This document shows positions 27,700 to 35,768 of a DNA stretch of 64,000 nt, in pieces; position 1 is the stretch's first letter; each line of letters opens with the position of its first letter. Made by a program: the position numbers and the translations under genes. The stretch is from Owenweeksia hongkongensis DSM 17368 (GTDB lineage: Bacteria; Bacteroidota; Bacteroidia; Flavobacteriales; Schleiferiaceae): NCBI GenBank assembly GCA_945907425.1, contig CAMDTE010000003.1:1-64000 (forward strand), read 5' to 3'. The notes beneath the pieces are model-generated. The model did no database searches, had not been told where the DNA came from, and worked only from the letters and a program-made list of their open reading frames with translations.

Positions 27700-28758
27700 T
27701 CAAGTCCCGTATTTTTCCACGGCATCCAACACAAGGGATCGACCCACTGGATAGAGAATGGGAACTTGCCCCAACGCGTGCAACAACACAAAGGTTACTT
27801 GCTCTGATTGATTCTTTTTGTCTCGGTGCATTTTTTTCCACAACAGATCAAAATCAACCCGCGGCAATCGTTTGTACCGCTGATCAATAGAAGAACGGAT
27901 TCGTTTTCCCGTGGATGAAGGCAATCCGGCCACCTGTTCGGCCAAAAGGGATTCTATCCACAGACCAGCGGCTACCGCCTCTCCGTGCGTCAGACCGGTT
28001 GACAAAAGGACCGATTCCAACGCATGTCCCACCGTATGACCCATGTTTAATGCGGCACGAATCCCCAAGTGATCGGATGGGTCGCGGTTCACAAAACGAG
28101 CCTTGCACTGGACGGATTCAACCAGAGCGAGGGCAAATTCCTCATTGCCCGTGGAGCTCAACGCTTCCCAAGAACTCAGAGCGGATTCCCCCATCAGCAA
28201 TGCGTGTTTCAGCATTTCAGCCAAACCACTCAATACCTCTTTCTCAGGTAGTGTATCCAAGAAGGGGGGATAGCAGTACACCCCTTCCGCAGGAGAAAAC
28301 GTGCCTATGCTGTTTTTTATTCCGGCCAAATTCACCCCTGTTTTTCCGCCAATGGATGCATCTACCATGCCCAACAGCGAAGTGGGAACGACCACATGAC
28401 GAATGCCACGCATATACAAAGACGCCACCAAGCCGCCCAGATCGGTTACTACACCTCCACCCAAAGAAAGCAGTAGCGAATTTCTATCCGCCCGATGCTC
28501 CTGTAAGGCCTCCAAAAGAGAGGTAACCATTTCTAACGACTTACTTTCCTCGCCGGAAGGAATTTCAAGAATCTCTACGGGCGGAAGGGAAGGCAGTGCC
28601 GCACAAAAAGTAGGCAGGCAGTGTTCGTGCGTATTTTCATCGACCAAAACAAAAACACGGGAAAGAGTGGGTTCTGCGTGTTTTAACCAATCATTCAAAC
28701 CGTCTAAGGCTTCTTGACCAATCAGCACAGGACCAAAAGTAGTTTCCACTTTTTGCAT
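27700..28758 (-). CDS. aroB: 3-dehydroquinate synthase
   Basis: AroB converts DAHP to 3-dehydroquinate, the second shikimate-pathway step, using NAD and a divalent metal. The 352-residue protein shows the NAD-binding GGGVVTDLGGLVASLYMRGI, PTSLLGMVDASIGGKTGVN, and metal-binding His residues in NMGHTVGHALE and THGEAVAAG. I start it at the ATG at 28758 (MQKVE). The open frame extends 12 codons further upstream without support. A CATCTTTG box ends four bases before this ATG. aroA follows. Proline dehydrogenase is divergent, 44 bases away. Confidence 0.97.
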   Translation of the reverse strand: MQKVETTFGPVLIGQEALDGLNDWLKHAEPTLSRVFVLVDENTHEHCLPTFCAALPSLPPVEILEIPSGEESKSLEMVTSLLEALQEHRADRNSLLLSLGGGVVTDLGGLVASLYMRGIRHVVVPTSLLGMVDASIGGKTGVNLAGIKNSIGTFSPAEGVYCYPPFLDTLPEKEVLSGLAEMLKHALLMGESALSSWEALSSTGNEEFALALVESVQCKARFVNRDPSDHLGIRAALNMGHTVGHALESVLLSTGLTHGEAVAAGLWIESLLAEQVAGLPSSTGKRIRSSIDQRYKRLPRVDFDLLWKKMHRDKKNQSEQVTFVLLHALGQVPILYPVGRSLVLDAVEKYGT

Positions 28759-28779
28759 ACTGCAAAGATGCTTCAAATG

Positions 28780-28787
28780 TATCTTTG
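28780..28787 (+). promoter_or_regulatory. TAnnTTTG -7 box (TATCTTTG) upstream of proline dehydrogenase
   Basis: This is an exact consensus match 15 bases before the ATG at 28803. It faces away from a CATCTTTG box at 28763-28770 that serves aroB. Confidence 0.5.
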
Positions 28788-28802
28788 TACACATTGCAAA
28801 CT

Positions 28803-29987
28803 ATGGACTTCAATAACACCGAATTGGCTTTTCGCAGCAAAAGCGCTGCCGATTTACGCCGTAGCTATCTCCTTTTTTCTGCGTTGAATCACCAGTGGCT
28901 CGTGAAATTAGGGGAATTGCTCGTCCGTTTGTCTTTTTTTCTACGCCTTCCCATTAAAGGGATAATCAAAAAAACGGTGTACAAGCAATTTGTTGGAGGG
29001 GAAACCATCGCCGATTGCACCCCTACCGTCCGTCATTTACTTCAATACCGCATCGAGAGCATTTTGGATTATTCTGTTGAAGGAAAAATTCGAGAAACGG
29101 ATTTTGACAGAACCACAGAACTCACGTTGCAAACGATGGCGGCACACAGCAAGTACCCCCATTTGCATCTGGCTGCATTCAAATGCACTGGATTAGCCCG
29201 ATTGGAATTGCTAGAAAAAATGAGCCGCGGTGACCTTTTGAATTCCAGTGAATCCGACGAATGGGATCGAGCCGTGGCCCGGATGCAGCGCTTAGCAAAA
29301 TATGCAAAAAAAGAAGGATGCGGGTTGATGATCGACGCGGAAGAAACATGGATTCAGCCGGCTATAGACCAGGCTGTGAATCAGTTGATGCGTGAATTTA
29401 ATACGGAAAGCTGTGTGATTTTTACCACTGTGCAATTGTACCGCACGGGCCGCATAGAAGTGCTTCAAAAAGAACTGAACGATGCGAAGGCGGGGGGTTA
29501 CCTGCTCGGGGTGAAAATTGTTCGGGGAGCTTACATGGAAAAAGAGCGGGAGCGCGCTTTAAAAGAAGGCTATCCATCTCCTATTCAGCCAGATAAACAG
29601 GCTACCGACAGAGATTTTGATCGGGCTATACACCTATTGACGGAGGGACTGGGAACCCCGCAAACTCCTACTGGAAATGCCTTGGTTATCGGCACGCACA
29701 ATGAACTCTCTACCCAAGCAGGTGTAGACGCCTTGGAGGCACACGGCTGGACTCCAGGACATGCTCCTGTTTGGTTTTCGCAACTGTACGGCATGAGCGA
29801 TCATATCAGCTATATCGTAGCTTCTCATGGACACCGAGTGGCTAAATATTTACCCTTTGGCCCTGTACAAGAGGTGATGCCGTATTTGTTTCGCCGAGCA
29901 GAAGAAAATACATCGGTGGCGGGCCAAACCGGAAGAGAATTGCGTTTGATTCAGCAAGAACGTCAGCGCCGAAAAAAGGCTCACTGA
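28803..29987 (+). CDS. Proline dehydrogenase
   Basis: This FAD enzyme oxidises proline to pyrroline-5-carboxylate and feeds electrons to the quinone pool. The 394-residue protein carries only the dehydrogenase domain and no aldehyde-dehydrogenase half, unlike the fused PutA. The conserved barrel segments GLMIDAEETWIQPA, LLGVKIVRGAYMEKER and RRAEENTSVAGQTGRE (substrate-binding Arg pair) are present. The enzyme is probably membrane-associated. It sits alone; a P5C dehydrogenase is not in the window. Its last seven bases overlap the convergent small membrane-protein gene. Confidence 0.93.
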   Translation: MDFNNTELAFRSKSAADLRRSYLLFSALNHQWLVKLGELLVRLSFFLRLPIKGIIKKTVYKQFVGGETIADCTPTVRHLLQYRIESILDYSVEGKIRETDFDRTTELTLQTMAAHSKYPHLHLAAFKCTGLARLELLEKMSRGDLLNSSESDEWDRAVARMQRLAKYAKKEGCGLMIDAEETWIQPAIDQAVNQLMREFNTESCVIFTTVQLYRTGRIEVLQKELNDAKAGGYLLGVKIVRGAYMEKERERALKEGYPSPIQPDKQATDRDFDRAIHLLTEGLGTPQTPTGNALVIGTHNELSTQAGVDALEAHGWTPGHAPVWFSQLYGMSDHISYIVASHGHRVAKYLPFGPVQEVMPYLFRRAEENTSVAGQTGRELRLIQQERQRRKKAH

Positions 29988-30361
29988 CCCTCCCCTCTGC
30001 GAATAGATGAAATTTCCGCGCGGTATCTAAATCCTTGAACACGTACTGCGTGAATCTCTCCTTTGTACGAGACCTGCAGTAAATAGTGATTCGTGGAATC
30101 CAAGGGATTCTCGGTCCGAGTGGCCATGGTACAGCTGTCCCAAACAACGTCGGACGTGTATTTCAGGGCCTCCACTAAGGTCGAATCAAGCGGCGATCCA
30201 TCCAACATCTCCCAACGCTTCAAACGCAAGTCGTACAGTACCCTGTCTTCTGGGAAATAATTGCACTGAATGTCGGTTCGGGCACCAAAAAAAAGATAGA
30301 CAACAAAAGACCCTATGGATACTCCTATAAAGAAGTATCCCAATCGTTTCCAAACATTCAT
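29981..30361 (-). CDS. Small membrane-anchored protein, possibly DUF4258-like
   Basis: The 126-residue product has one N-terminal membrane helix (about residues 8-26, YFFIGVSIGSFVVYLFFGA). A soluble domain follows with CNYFPEDRVLYDLRLKRW and, near the C-terminus, YLLQVSYKGEIHAVRVQGF. I recall a similar small gene (named after DUF4258) next to alanine dehydrogenase in other Bacteroidota, but I cannot confirm the match. The function is unknown. Its ATG overlaps the stop of ald by four bases, so it is co-expressed. The 3' end overlaps the convergent proline dehydrogenase gene by seven bases. Confidence 0.72.
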   Translation of the reverse strand: MNVWKRLGYFFIGVSIGSFVVYLFFGARTDIQCNYFPEDRVLYDLRLKRWEMLDGSPLDSTLVEALKYTSDVVWDSCTMATRTENPLDSTNHYLLQVSYKGEIHAVRVQGFRYRAEISSIRRGEGQ

Positions 30362-31533
30362 GAGAGTAGTAAATCGGTATCTGTATAGGGCAAATCAAAC
30401 CGATCTCCCAATGATTTGTGGGTCAACGTTCCGTTGAGAGAATAAATTCCTGCCCGAATGCCGGGGTTGTTTTTGGCTGCTTCCTCTACTCCACCCGCAA
30501 CAGCTACAAAGTCCAGCAACGGAGCTGTAATGGTATTCAATGCAAAACTTGCCGTGCGGGCTGTTCGAGCGGCCATGTTGGGTATTCCAATGTGAAGCAC
30601 TCCAAACCGTTCGAAAACAGGGGATTGCCATGTCGTAATTTCTGATGTTTCAAAACATCCCCCCTGATCTATGCTGACATCGACGATAATACTTCCGGGT
30701 TTCATCCGCGCAACCATGGCCGAAGACACCACACACGGTGTTCTGCCATTCACCGAACGCAAAGCGCCAATGACCACATCGCATTTTTCCAAGGCACCCT
30801 GCAACACTCTGGGTTGCATAGCTACCGTAAAGACTCCTTGTCCCAATTGGTTTTGCAGTCTTTGCAATCGCGTCAAGGAAGAATCAAAAACCTTGACGTG
30901 CGCTCCCATGCCCCTCGCCACGCGAGCTGCCACGGTACCCACGATGCCAGCGCCCAAAATGACAACCTCGGTGGGAGGAACTCCGGTTACCCCGCCCATC
31001 ACAAAGCCTCGGCCGTTCATGGTCGTTGATAAATAGTCTGCTGCCAAAACGATGGCAGTGGATCCCGCAATTTCTCCCATTGAACGCACGTAGGGCGTCT
31101 GGCCGTGCTCGTCCCTCAATTCCTCATAGGAAAGGGCTGTGCAATTTTTCAAAAGCAAGGCGGGAAGGTATTCCTTCGGTATGGCGTGGGGTTGGAGTGC
31201 GCTAAACAAGGTGGCACCGGGCCGCATCCACGACAATTCCTCCAGTGTAGGAGGCTGCACTTTCACAATAAATTCAGAGGCGAACGCTTCAGAGGCACTA
31301 GGGACTATGTGAGCACCCGCCTCACTGTACGCCGTATCACTGTACCGAGCCGCCTCACCAGCACCTGCCTGCACAACGACGCGATGTCCTCGGCTCACCA
31401 GCATATCTACTCCTTCCGGAGTCAGCGGGATACGGTTCTCGTTCCAAATAGACTCCTTGGGAACGCCAAAACCCATGGACTGCTTCTTGGCGCCCACGAG
31501 CAATCGCTCTTCTTGAGGAACATACAATTCCAT
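30358..31533 (-). CDS. ald: Alanine dehydrogenase
   Basis: The enzyme interconverts L-alanine and pyruvate plus ammonia with NAD. The 391-residue protein has VPKESIWNENRIPLTPEGV at the N-terminus, VKVQPP with the substrate-contacting Lys, and a Rossmann nucleotide site VVILGAGIVGTVAARVARGMGAHV. It is the Bacteroidota branch, somewhat unlike the Bacillus enzyme. The ATG at 31533 is preferred to a TTG three codons upstream. It begins five bases after the tsaE stop and overlaps the small membrane-protein gene downstream, giving a porX-tsaE-ald-small-protein row, all on the minus strand. Confidence 0.9.
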   Translation of the reverse strand: MELYVPQEERLLVGAKKQSMGFGVPKESIWNENRIPLTPEGVDMLVSRGHRVVVQAGAGEAARYSDTAYSEAGAHIVPSASEAFASEFIVKVQPPTLEELSWMRPGATLFSALQPHAIPKEYLPALLLKNCTALSYEELRDEHGQTPYVRSMGEIAGSTAIVLAADYLSTTMNGRGFVMGGVTGVPPTEVVILGAGIVGTVAARVARGMGAHVKVFDSSLTRLQRLQNQLGQGVFTVAMQPRVLQGALEKCDVVIGALRSVNGRTPCVVSSAMVARMKPGSIIVDVSIDQGGCFETSEITTWQSPVFERFGVLHIGIPNMAARTARTASFALNTITAPLLDFVAVAGGVEEAAKNNPGIRAGIYSLNGTLTHKSLGDRFDLPYTDTDLLLS

Positions 31534-31538
31534 AGGAT

Positions 31539-31952
31539 TCAAATACTTAGGCCCATCAGACGCACATTTTCACGCGTCGTTCTCTTGAGAAGGATGCGTT
31601 GAGCGTGGGACGGAATGAAGGTAGGAATTTTCTCAGACCATTCCACGAGACACAAGGCCCCGCTGTCAAAGTACTCCAACAATCCAATATCCAACGCCTC
31701 CGCTTCTGAAGCTATGCGGTACATATCCATATGATAGACGCATGGACCTGCAGCCGTGCCGTATTCATGGATCAATCCAAAGGTGGGACTTTGCACCCTG
31801 TCCTTCCATCCGAAAAAACGTCCCAAAGAGGCAACCAGTGTTGTTTTTCCAGATCCCATAGGGCCTTCAATGCACACCACACCCTGAAGACGTGGTGCCC
31901 AAGAGGCCACAAAATCATCCAGTTGTTCCAGCGACACCTCTGTCCATTCCAT
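31539..31952 (-). CDS. tsaE: tRNA threonylcarbamoyladenosine biosynthesis ATPase TsaE
   Basis: TsaE is the ATPase partner of TsaD and TsaB for making t6A37 in tRNAs that read ANN codons. It is usually essential. The 137-residue length is typical. The P-loop is GPMGSGKTT (residues 30-38), with PTFGLIHEYG and VYHMDMYRI following as in the family. An exact TACCTTTG box ends five bases before the ATG. porX ends 33 bases upstream. ald follows downstream. Confidence 0.95.
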   Translation of the reverse strand: MEWTEVSLEQLDDFVASWAPRLQGVVCIEGPMGSGKTTLVASLGRFFGWKDRVQSPTFGLIHEYGTAAGPCVYHMDMYRIASEAEALDIGLLEYFDSGALCLVEWSEKIPTFIPSHAQRILLKRTTRENVRLMGLSI

Positions 31953-31957
31953 GCGAA

Positions 31958-31965
31958 CAAAGGTA
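31958..31965 (-). promoter_or_regulatory. TAnnTTTG -7 box (TACCTTTG), 5 bases before tsaE
   Basis: This is an exact consensus match on the minus strand followed by TTCGC and the ATG at 31952. It suggests tsaE has its own start point independent of porX. Confidence 0.55.
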
Positions 31966-31985
31966 CGAGCCCTCCTCTTATCCCT

Positions 31986-33548
31986 TTAGCTTCTACTTTT
32001 CAGCCAAACGTAAGGAACAATCATTTCCTCTAGACTAATCCCCCCGTGTTGGTAGGTTTTCCTAAAATGTTGTGCGTAATAGTTGTACTGATTGGGATAA
32101 GCAAAGAAATCCGTGCCTTTAGCAAACACCACGGCCTCGCCGAGAGCTCTTTTGGGTAACCCGATTTTTTCGGAATCTTCAAAACGAACAGCTTCCTTGG
32201 CATTGTACTGCATCAATCTTCCTTGTTTGTACCGAAGGTTGGTCGTCAAATCTCTGTCTCCCGCCAACTTGACAGGCTCCTCCACCATAATGGTTCCGTG
32301 ATCGGTTGTGAGCAAAATGCTAAAATTCATTTCCAAGGCCGAAACAAGCCATGTCCGCAAAGGACTGTTTTCCCACCACGCCACGGTTAACGCCCTGTAG
32401 CCGGCATCGGAGGAGGCCAAATCTCGCACAATGCTCTGTTCGGCTTTGGCGTGAGACAGCATATCTATGAAATTCACTACAACCGCCACAAATTGCTTGT
32501 TCTTGCAGTTGGCCCATGTTCCTAAAAACTTCCGCTCACTTCCTTGGTGTGTCAATTTGGCGTACGCCCAAGAAATATCTTGCAGCCCTTGTGTTTTTAG
32601 TAATTCACCGAGCAGCTGTTCTTCGTAGGCATTCCGACCTTCTTCCGTATCTGCCCTGTCCGCCACCCAATACTGCGGGAATCGTTTGGAAATGCCCAGC
32701 GGCGTCAAGCCAGCAAACAAAGCATTTCTGGCATACTGCGTAGCCGTAGGCAAGAAACTCGCGTGAACTCCTTCTTCCTCTACGCGCCCTGCCGTTTCCA
32801 TCAAGGGTTGAAGAACTTTCCACTGATCCCACCGCAAATTATCCAAAACCAACAAAATCACTTTTTTCCCATCGCGCAATGCCGGAACGAGCTCTTTTTT
32901 CAACAGTCGATGGATTTGCAAGGGGGCTCCCCCTTCTTCGGTTATCCAATTTTGGTAATTCCTCTCAATAAAACGAGAAAACAGTGTATTTGCCTCTTCG
33001 CGTTGAGACTTGAGTAATCCAACAAACGCTTCATTCCCCGATCTGTCCAAAGCTATTTCCCAACGAGAGAGCGCTTGGTGAATGCGTACCCAATCCTCAA
33101 AGGTCTGGGCACCATTCACTTCCATGGAAAGATCACGAAATTCTTGCTGGTATTGATTTTGGGTGTGTTCTCCCGCCAATTTAGCCCCAGCCAACAACTT
33201 TGTCAGGCTTGTGAGCACTTGAATCGGGTGAACGGGTTTTAATAAATAATCAGAAATCTGCGCACCGATGGCCTCTTGCATGACCCCTTCCTCTTCGCTC
33301 TTGGTGATCATGACCACAGGCAAGGAGGGGCGTATGATTTTTATTTTTGGTAATAGTTCCAATCCTCCCCCACCAGGCATGTGTTCGTCCAATAGAACGG
33401 CATCAAACGCTTTCTCTTGTATTCTTTGCAAAGCATCCGATGCATTGTTGACAGTCTCCAATGAAAAACCACGCGCTTCTAAAAATAGCAAGTGCGGTTT
33501 TAGAGACTCCATTTCATCGTCTACCCATAAAATGCGCGCATTCTCCAT
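31986..33548 (-). CDS. porX: PorX-type response regulator with PglZ-like effector domain (T9SS regulator)
   Basis: In other Bacteroidota PorX, with the PorY kinase, controls type IX secretion genes, and its PglZ domain is a nucleotide phosphodiesterase. The 520-residue protein has a receiver domain with D10-D11 and phospho-acceptor Asp54 (VLLDEHMPGGGG), and the conserved Lys in YLLKPVHP. The large C-terminal PglZ-like phosphatase domain shows LVLDNLRWDQW (metal-binding Asp), NFIDMLSHA and LTTDHGTI (metal-binding Asp-His). It is divergent from the lipid A operon. porY is not in the window. A T9SS cargo gene is at 9470-11491. Confidence 0.93.
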   Translation of the reverse strand: MENARILWVDDEMESLKPHLLFLEARGFSLETVNNASDALQRIQEKAFDAVLLDEHMPGGGGLELLPKIKIIRPSLPVVMITKSEEEGVMQEAIGAQISDYLLKPVHPIQVLTSLTKLLAGAKLAGEHTQNQYQQEFRDLSMEVNGAQTFEDWVRIHQALSRWEIALDRSGNEAFVGLLKSQREEANTLFSRFIERNYQNWITEEGGAPLQIHRLLKKELVPALRDGKKVILLVLDNLRWDQWKVLQPLMETAGRVEEEGVHASFLPTATQYARNALFAGLTPLGISKRFPQYWVADRADTEEGRNAYEEQLLGELLKTQGLQDISWAYAKLTHQGSERKFLGTWANCKNKQFVAVVVNFIDMLSHAKAEQSIVRDLASSDAGYRALTVAWWENSPLRTWLVSALEMNFSILLTTDHGTIMVEEPVKLAGDRDLTTNLRYKQGRLMQYNAKEAVRFEDSEKIGLPKRALGEAVVFAKGTDFFAYPNQYNYYAQHFRKTYQHGGISLEEMIVPYVWLKSRS

Positions 33549-33569
33549 GTTAATTTGTTCCTTTGCAGT

Positions 33570-34832
33570 ATGGCCGCCATTCCGGAAACCAACAAGTTTA
33601 AGTTATTTAACGATCCAATCTACGGCTTCATTGCGTTGTCGTCGCCATTGGTGTTTGATATTATTGAACATCCCACATTTCAAAGACTTCGACGGATAAC
33701 CCAATTGGGATTGAGCTATTTGGTTTATCCTGGAGCCAATCATACCCGATTTCATCACGCATTGGGCTCGATGTATTTGATGGAGCGAGCAGTCGAGATA
33801 TTGCGTAGCAAGGGTCATGCCATTTCATCAGAAGAGAAAGAAGCGGTGTGCATCGCCATACTATTGCACGACATAGGGCACGGGCCCTTCTCTCATGCGC
33901 TGGAACACACACTGGTCGATGGCGTTTCCCATGAATCGATCTCTATTCAGCTGATGGAATCTCTGGATGGCCTATTTCAAGGACAATTGACGATGGCTCG
34001 CGCTATTTTCGAAGACAAGTACCCCAAACGATTTTTACATCAATTGATTTCAAGTCAATTGGATATGGACCGATTGGATTATTTGCGTCGAGATGCCTTT
34101 TATACCGGCGTTACAGAAGGCTCTGTCAATTCAGAAAGGCTACTTTCTATGCTTCAAGTACACAACGATGAATTGGTCATTGAAGCCAAAGGGATTTCCT
34201 CCGTAGAAAAGTTTTTGGTAGCCCGAAGCATGATGTATTGGCAAGTCTATCTACACAAAGCGGTTCTAAGTGCGGAAACTTTGTTGGTTCGCATACTGGA
34301 TAGAGCGGTCGAATTGGCCCAAGGAGGCACGCCACTCTTTGCTTCCAGTGCACTGGACGCCTTTTTGAAAAATAAACCTTCCGCCACAGATTTCGCTCAA
34401 GATTCTCAGTGGCTTGAGCGGTTTGTTCTCTTGGACGATGCCGATATACTGGGCGCCATCAAAGAATGGACCCTTCATGCCGATCCTGTTTTATCAGAGC
34501 TAAGTCAACGATTGGTAGACCGTCGTTTGTTCAGGATCCAATTTCTGAAACAACCTCTTTCTGATGCAAAACGTCAAAAAGCAATCATCGCTTTGGCAGA
34601 ACAAAAAAATTGCTCTCCTGAAGTGGCTGCTTATTTTCTGCACGAGGGTGTTTCTTCGAATATCCCGTACAAAAGCGATGCGGATCAAATTCATCTGCTA
34701 CAAAAGAACGGCACCCTTGTCACTCTGGCAGAAGCGGCAGAAATTCTCACGGGGGATATGCTGAGTCAGCGCATCACCCGGTATTTTGTTTGCTGGCCCA
34801 AAGAGTACTCCGCAGAGTCTTTGTACCTTTGA
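33570..34832 (+). CDS. HD-domain phosphohydrolase (dGTPase/SAMHD1-like)
   Basis: The 420-residue product has the metal-binding HD pattern of dNTPase-like proteins: NHTRFHHALG near residues 57-66 and AILLHDIGHGPFSHALE (His100-Asp101), with a later SQLDMDRLDYLRRDAFYTG segment. Such proteins hydrolyse nucleotides or related substrates. The true substrate is unknown. The ATG at 33570 is chosen rather than a TTG at 33555. A TTCCTTTG box ends four bases before it. Its stop is three bases before lpxD, which heads the lipid A genes. I recall this neighbourhood as common in Bacteroidota. Confidence 0.9.
   Translation: MAAIPETNKFKLFNDPIYGFIALSSPLVFDIIEHPTFQRLRRITQLGLSYLVYPGANHTRFHHALGSMYLMERAVEILRSKGHAISSEEKEAVCIAILLHDIGHGPFSHALEHTLVDGVSHESISIQLMESLDGLFQGQLTMARAIFEDKYPKRFLHQLISSQLDMDRLDYLRRDAFYTGVTEGSVNSERLLSMLQVHNDELVIEAKGISSVEKFLVARSMMYWQVYLHKAVLSAETLLVRILDRAVELAQGGTPLFASSALDAFLKNKPSATDFAQDSQWLERFVLLDDADILGAIKEWTLHADPVLSELSQRLVDRRLFRIQFLKQPLSDAKRQKAIIALAEQKNCSPEVAAYFLHEGVSSNIPYKSDADQIHLLQKNGTLVTLAEAAEILTGDMLSQRITRYFVCWPKEYSAESLYL
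34824..34831 (+). promoter_or_regulatory. TAnnTTTG -7 box (TACCTTTG), 4 bases before lpxD
   Basis: This is an exact consensus match that overlaps the last codons of the HD-domain gene, followed by AAAA and the lpxD ATG. It would let the lipid A genes be transcribed separately and without a leader, even though the gene gap is only three bases. Confidence 0.5.
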
Positions 34833-34835
34833 AAA

Positions 34836-35768
34836 ATGGTGTGGACGGTAAAAACCTGGGCGGAATGGCTCAATGGCACAGTGGAGGGAGACGATTCCCG
34901 ATGCCTTACTGGCGCGGCTACCCTAACGGAGGCAACCTCTGAGCACATAGGTTTTTTAGCCAATCCTATCTACACCGCTGAGGCGGAAAAATCCAATGCA
35001 GGAGCGATTGTGATCCAAAAGGATGTACTCCTTCGCGTGTCTCCCCAGACGGCGCTCATCCGGGTAGAAAATTCCTACCAAGCCTGGGCTTTGATCTTAA
35101 AAAAATTAAGCGATACTCCCTTTGCTAGCGGTATTTCTCCCCACGCGTGGGTAGATGCCTCGGCAGAAATAGATGCCTCTGCCACCGTCATGGAGGGCGT
35201 GTGGATTGGTGCTCGCGTTCGCATTGGAGCGGACTGCATCGTTTATCCCGGAGCGCGTTTGTACCCACACACAGAACTAAGGGAAAGAGTGATTGTTCAT
35301 GCCAATGCGGTAGTGGGTTCCGATGGATTTGGGTACACTCCTCCGCAGGGGACTCAGGTTGGGTTTGAGAAAATACCCCATATCGGAGGAGTCTTGCTTG
35401 AAAACGATGTAGAAATTGGAGCCAATACCTGTATTGATCGCGGGGTAGTGGGTCTAACACGCATTGGGGAGGGCACCAAAGTGGATAATTTGTGTCAGAT
35501 TGGCCACAATGTGCACATAGGAAAACACTGCGTATTGGCGGCACAAGTGGGCATTGCGGGGAGCACCGTCATTGGAGACTACTGTCAATTCGGCGGACAA
35601 GTCGGCATTATTGGTCACATCACCATAGGGAATCGATGTTCTGTGGGCGCTCAGTCCGGGGTCCCAAAATCTTTGCCCGATGGCAGTACTGTCTTTGGAT
35701 CTCCTGCTATGCCTCTGTCTCAATTCAAACGAGCTTGGGTGAAGTGGAAACAAAGCGGTCTTTCATGA
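34836..35768 (+). CDS. lpxD: UDP-3-O-(3-hydroxyacyl)glucosamine N-acyltransferase
   Basis: LpxD adds the second hydroxyacyl chain to the lipid A precursor in the cytoplasm. The 310-residue protein has an N-terminal uridine-binding domain (GAATLTEATSEHIGFLANP). A left-handed beta-helix of hexapeptide repeats follows (VWIGARVRIGADCIVYPGARL, IGHNVHIGKHCVLAAQ), with the catalytic His in QIGHNVHIG. The start overlaps no neighbour but is only three bases after the HD gene. Its stop overlaps lpxC-fabZ by four bases. Confidence 0.96.
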   Translation: MVWTVKTWAEWLNGTVEGDDSRCLTGAATLTEATSEHIGFLANPIYTAEAEKSNAGAIVIQKDVLLRVSPQTALIRVENSYQAWALILKKLSDTPFASGISPHAWVDASAEIDASATVMEGVWIGARVRIGADCIVYPGARLYPHTELRERVIVHANAVVGSDGFGYTPPQGTQVGFEKIPHIGGVLLENDVEIGANTCIDRGVVGLTRIGEGTKVDNLCQIGHNVHIGKHCVLAAQVGIAGSTVIGDYCQFGGQVGIIGHITIGNRCSVGAQSGVPKSLPDGSTVFGSPAMPLSQFKRAWVKWKQSGLS

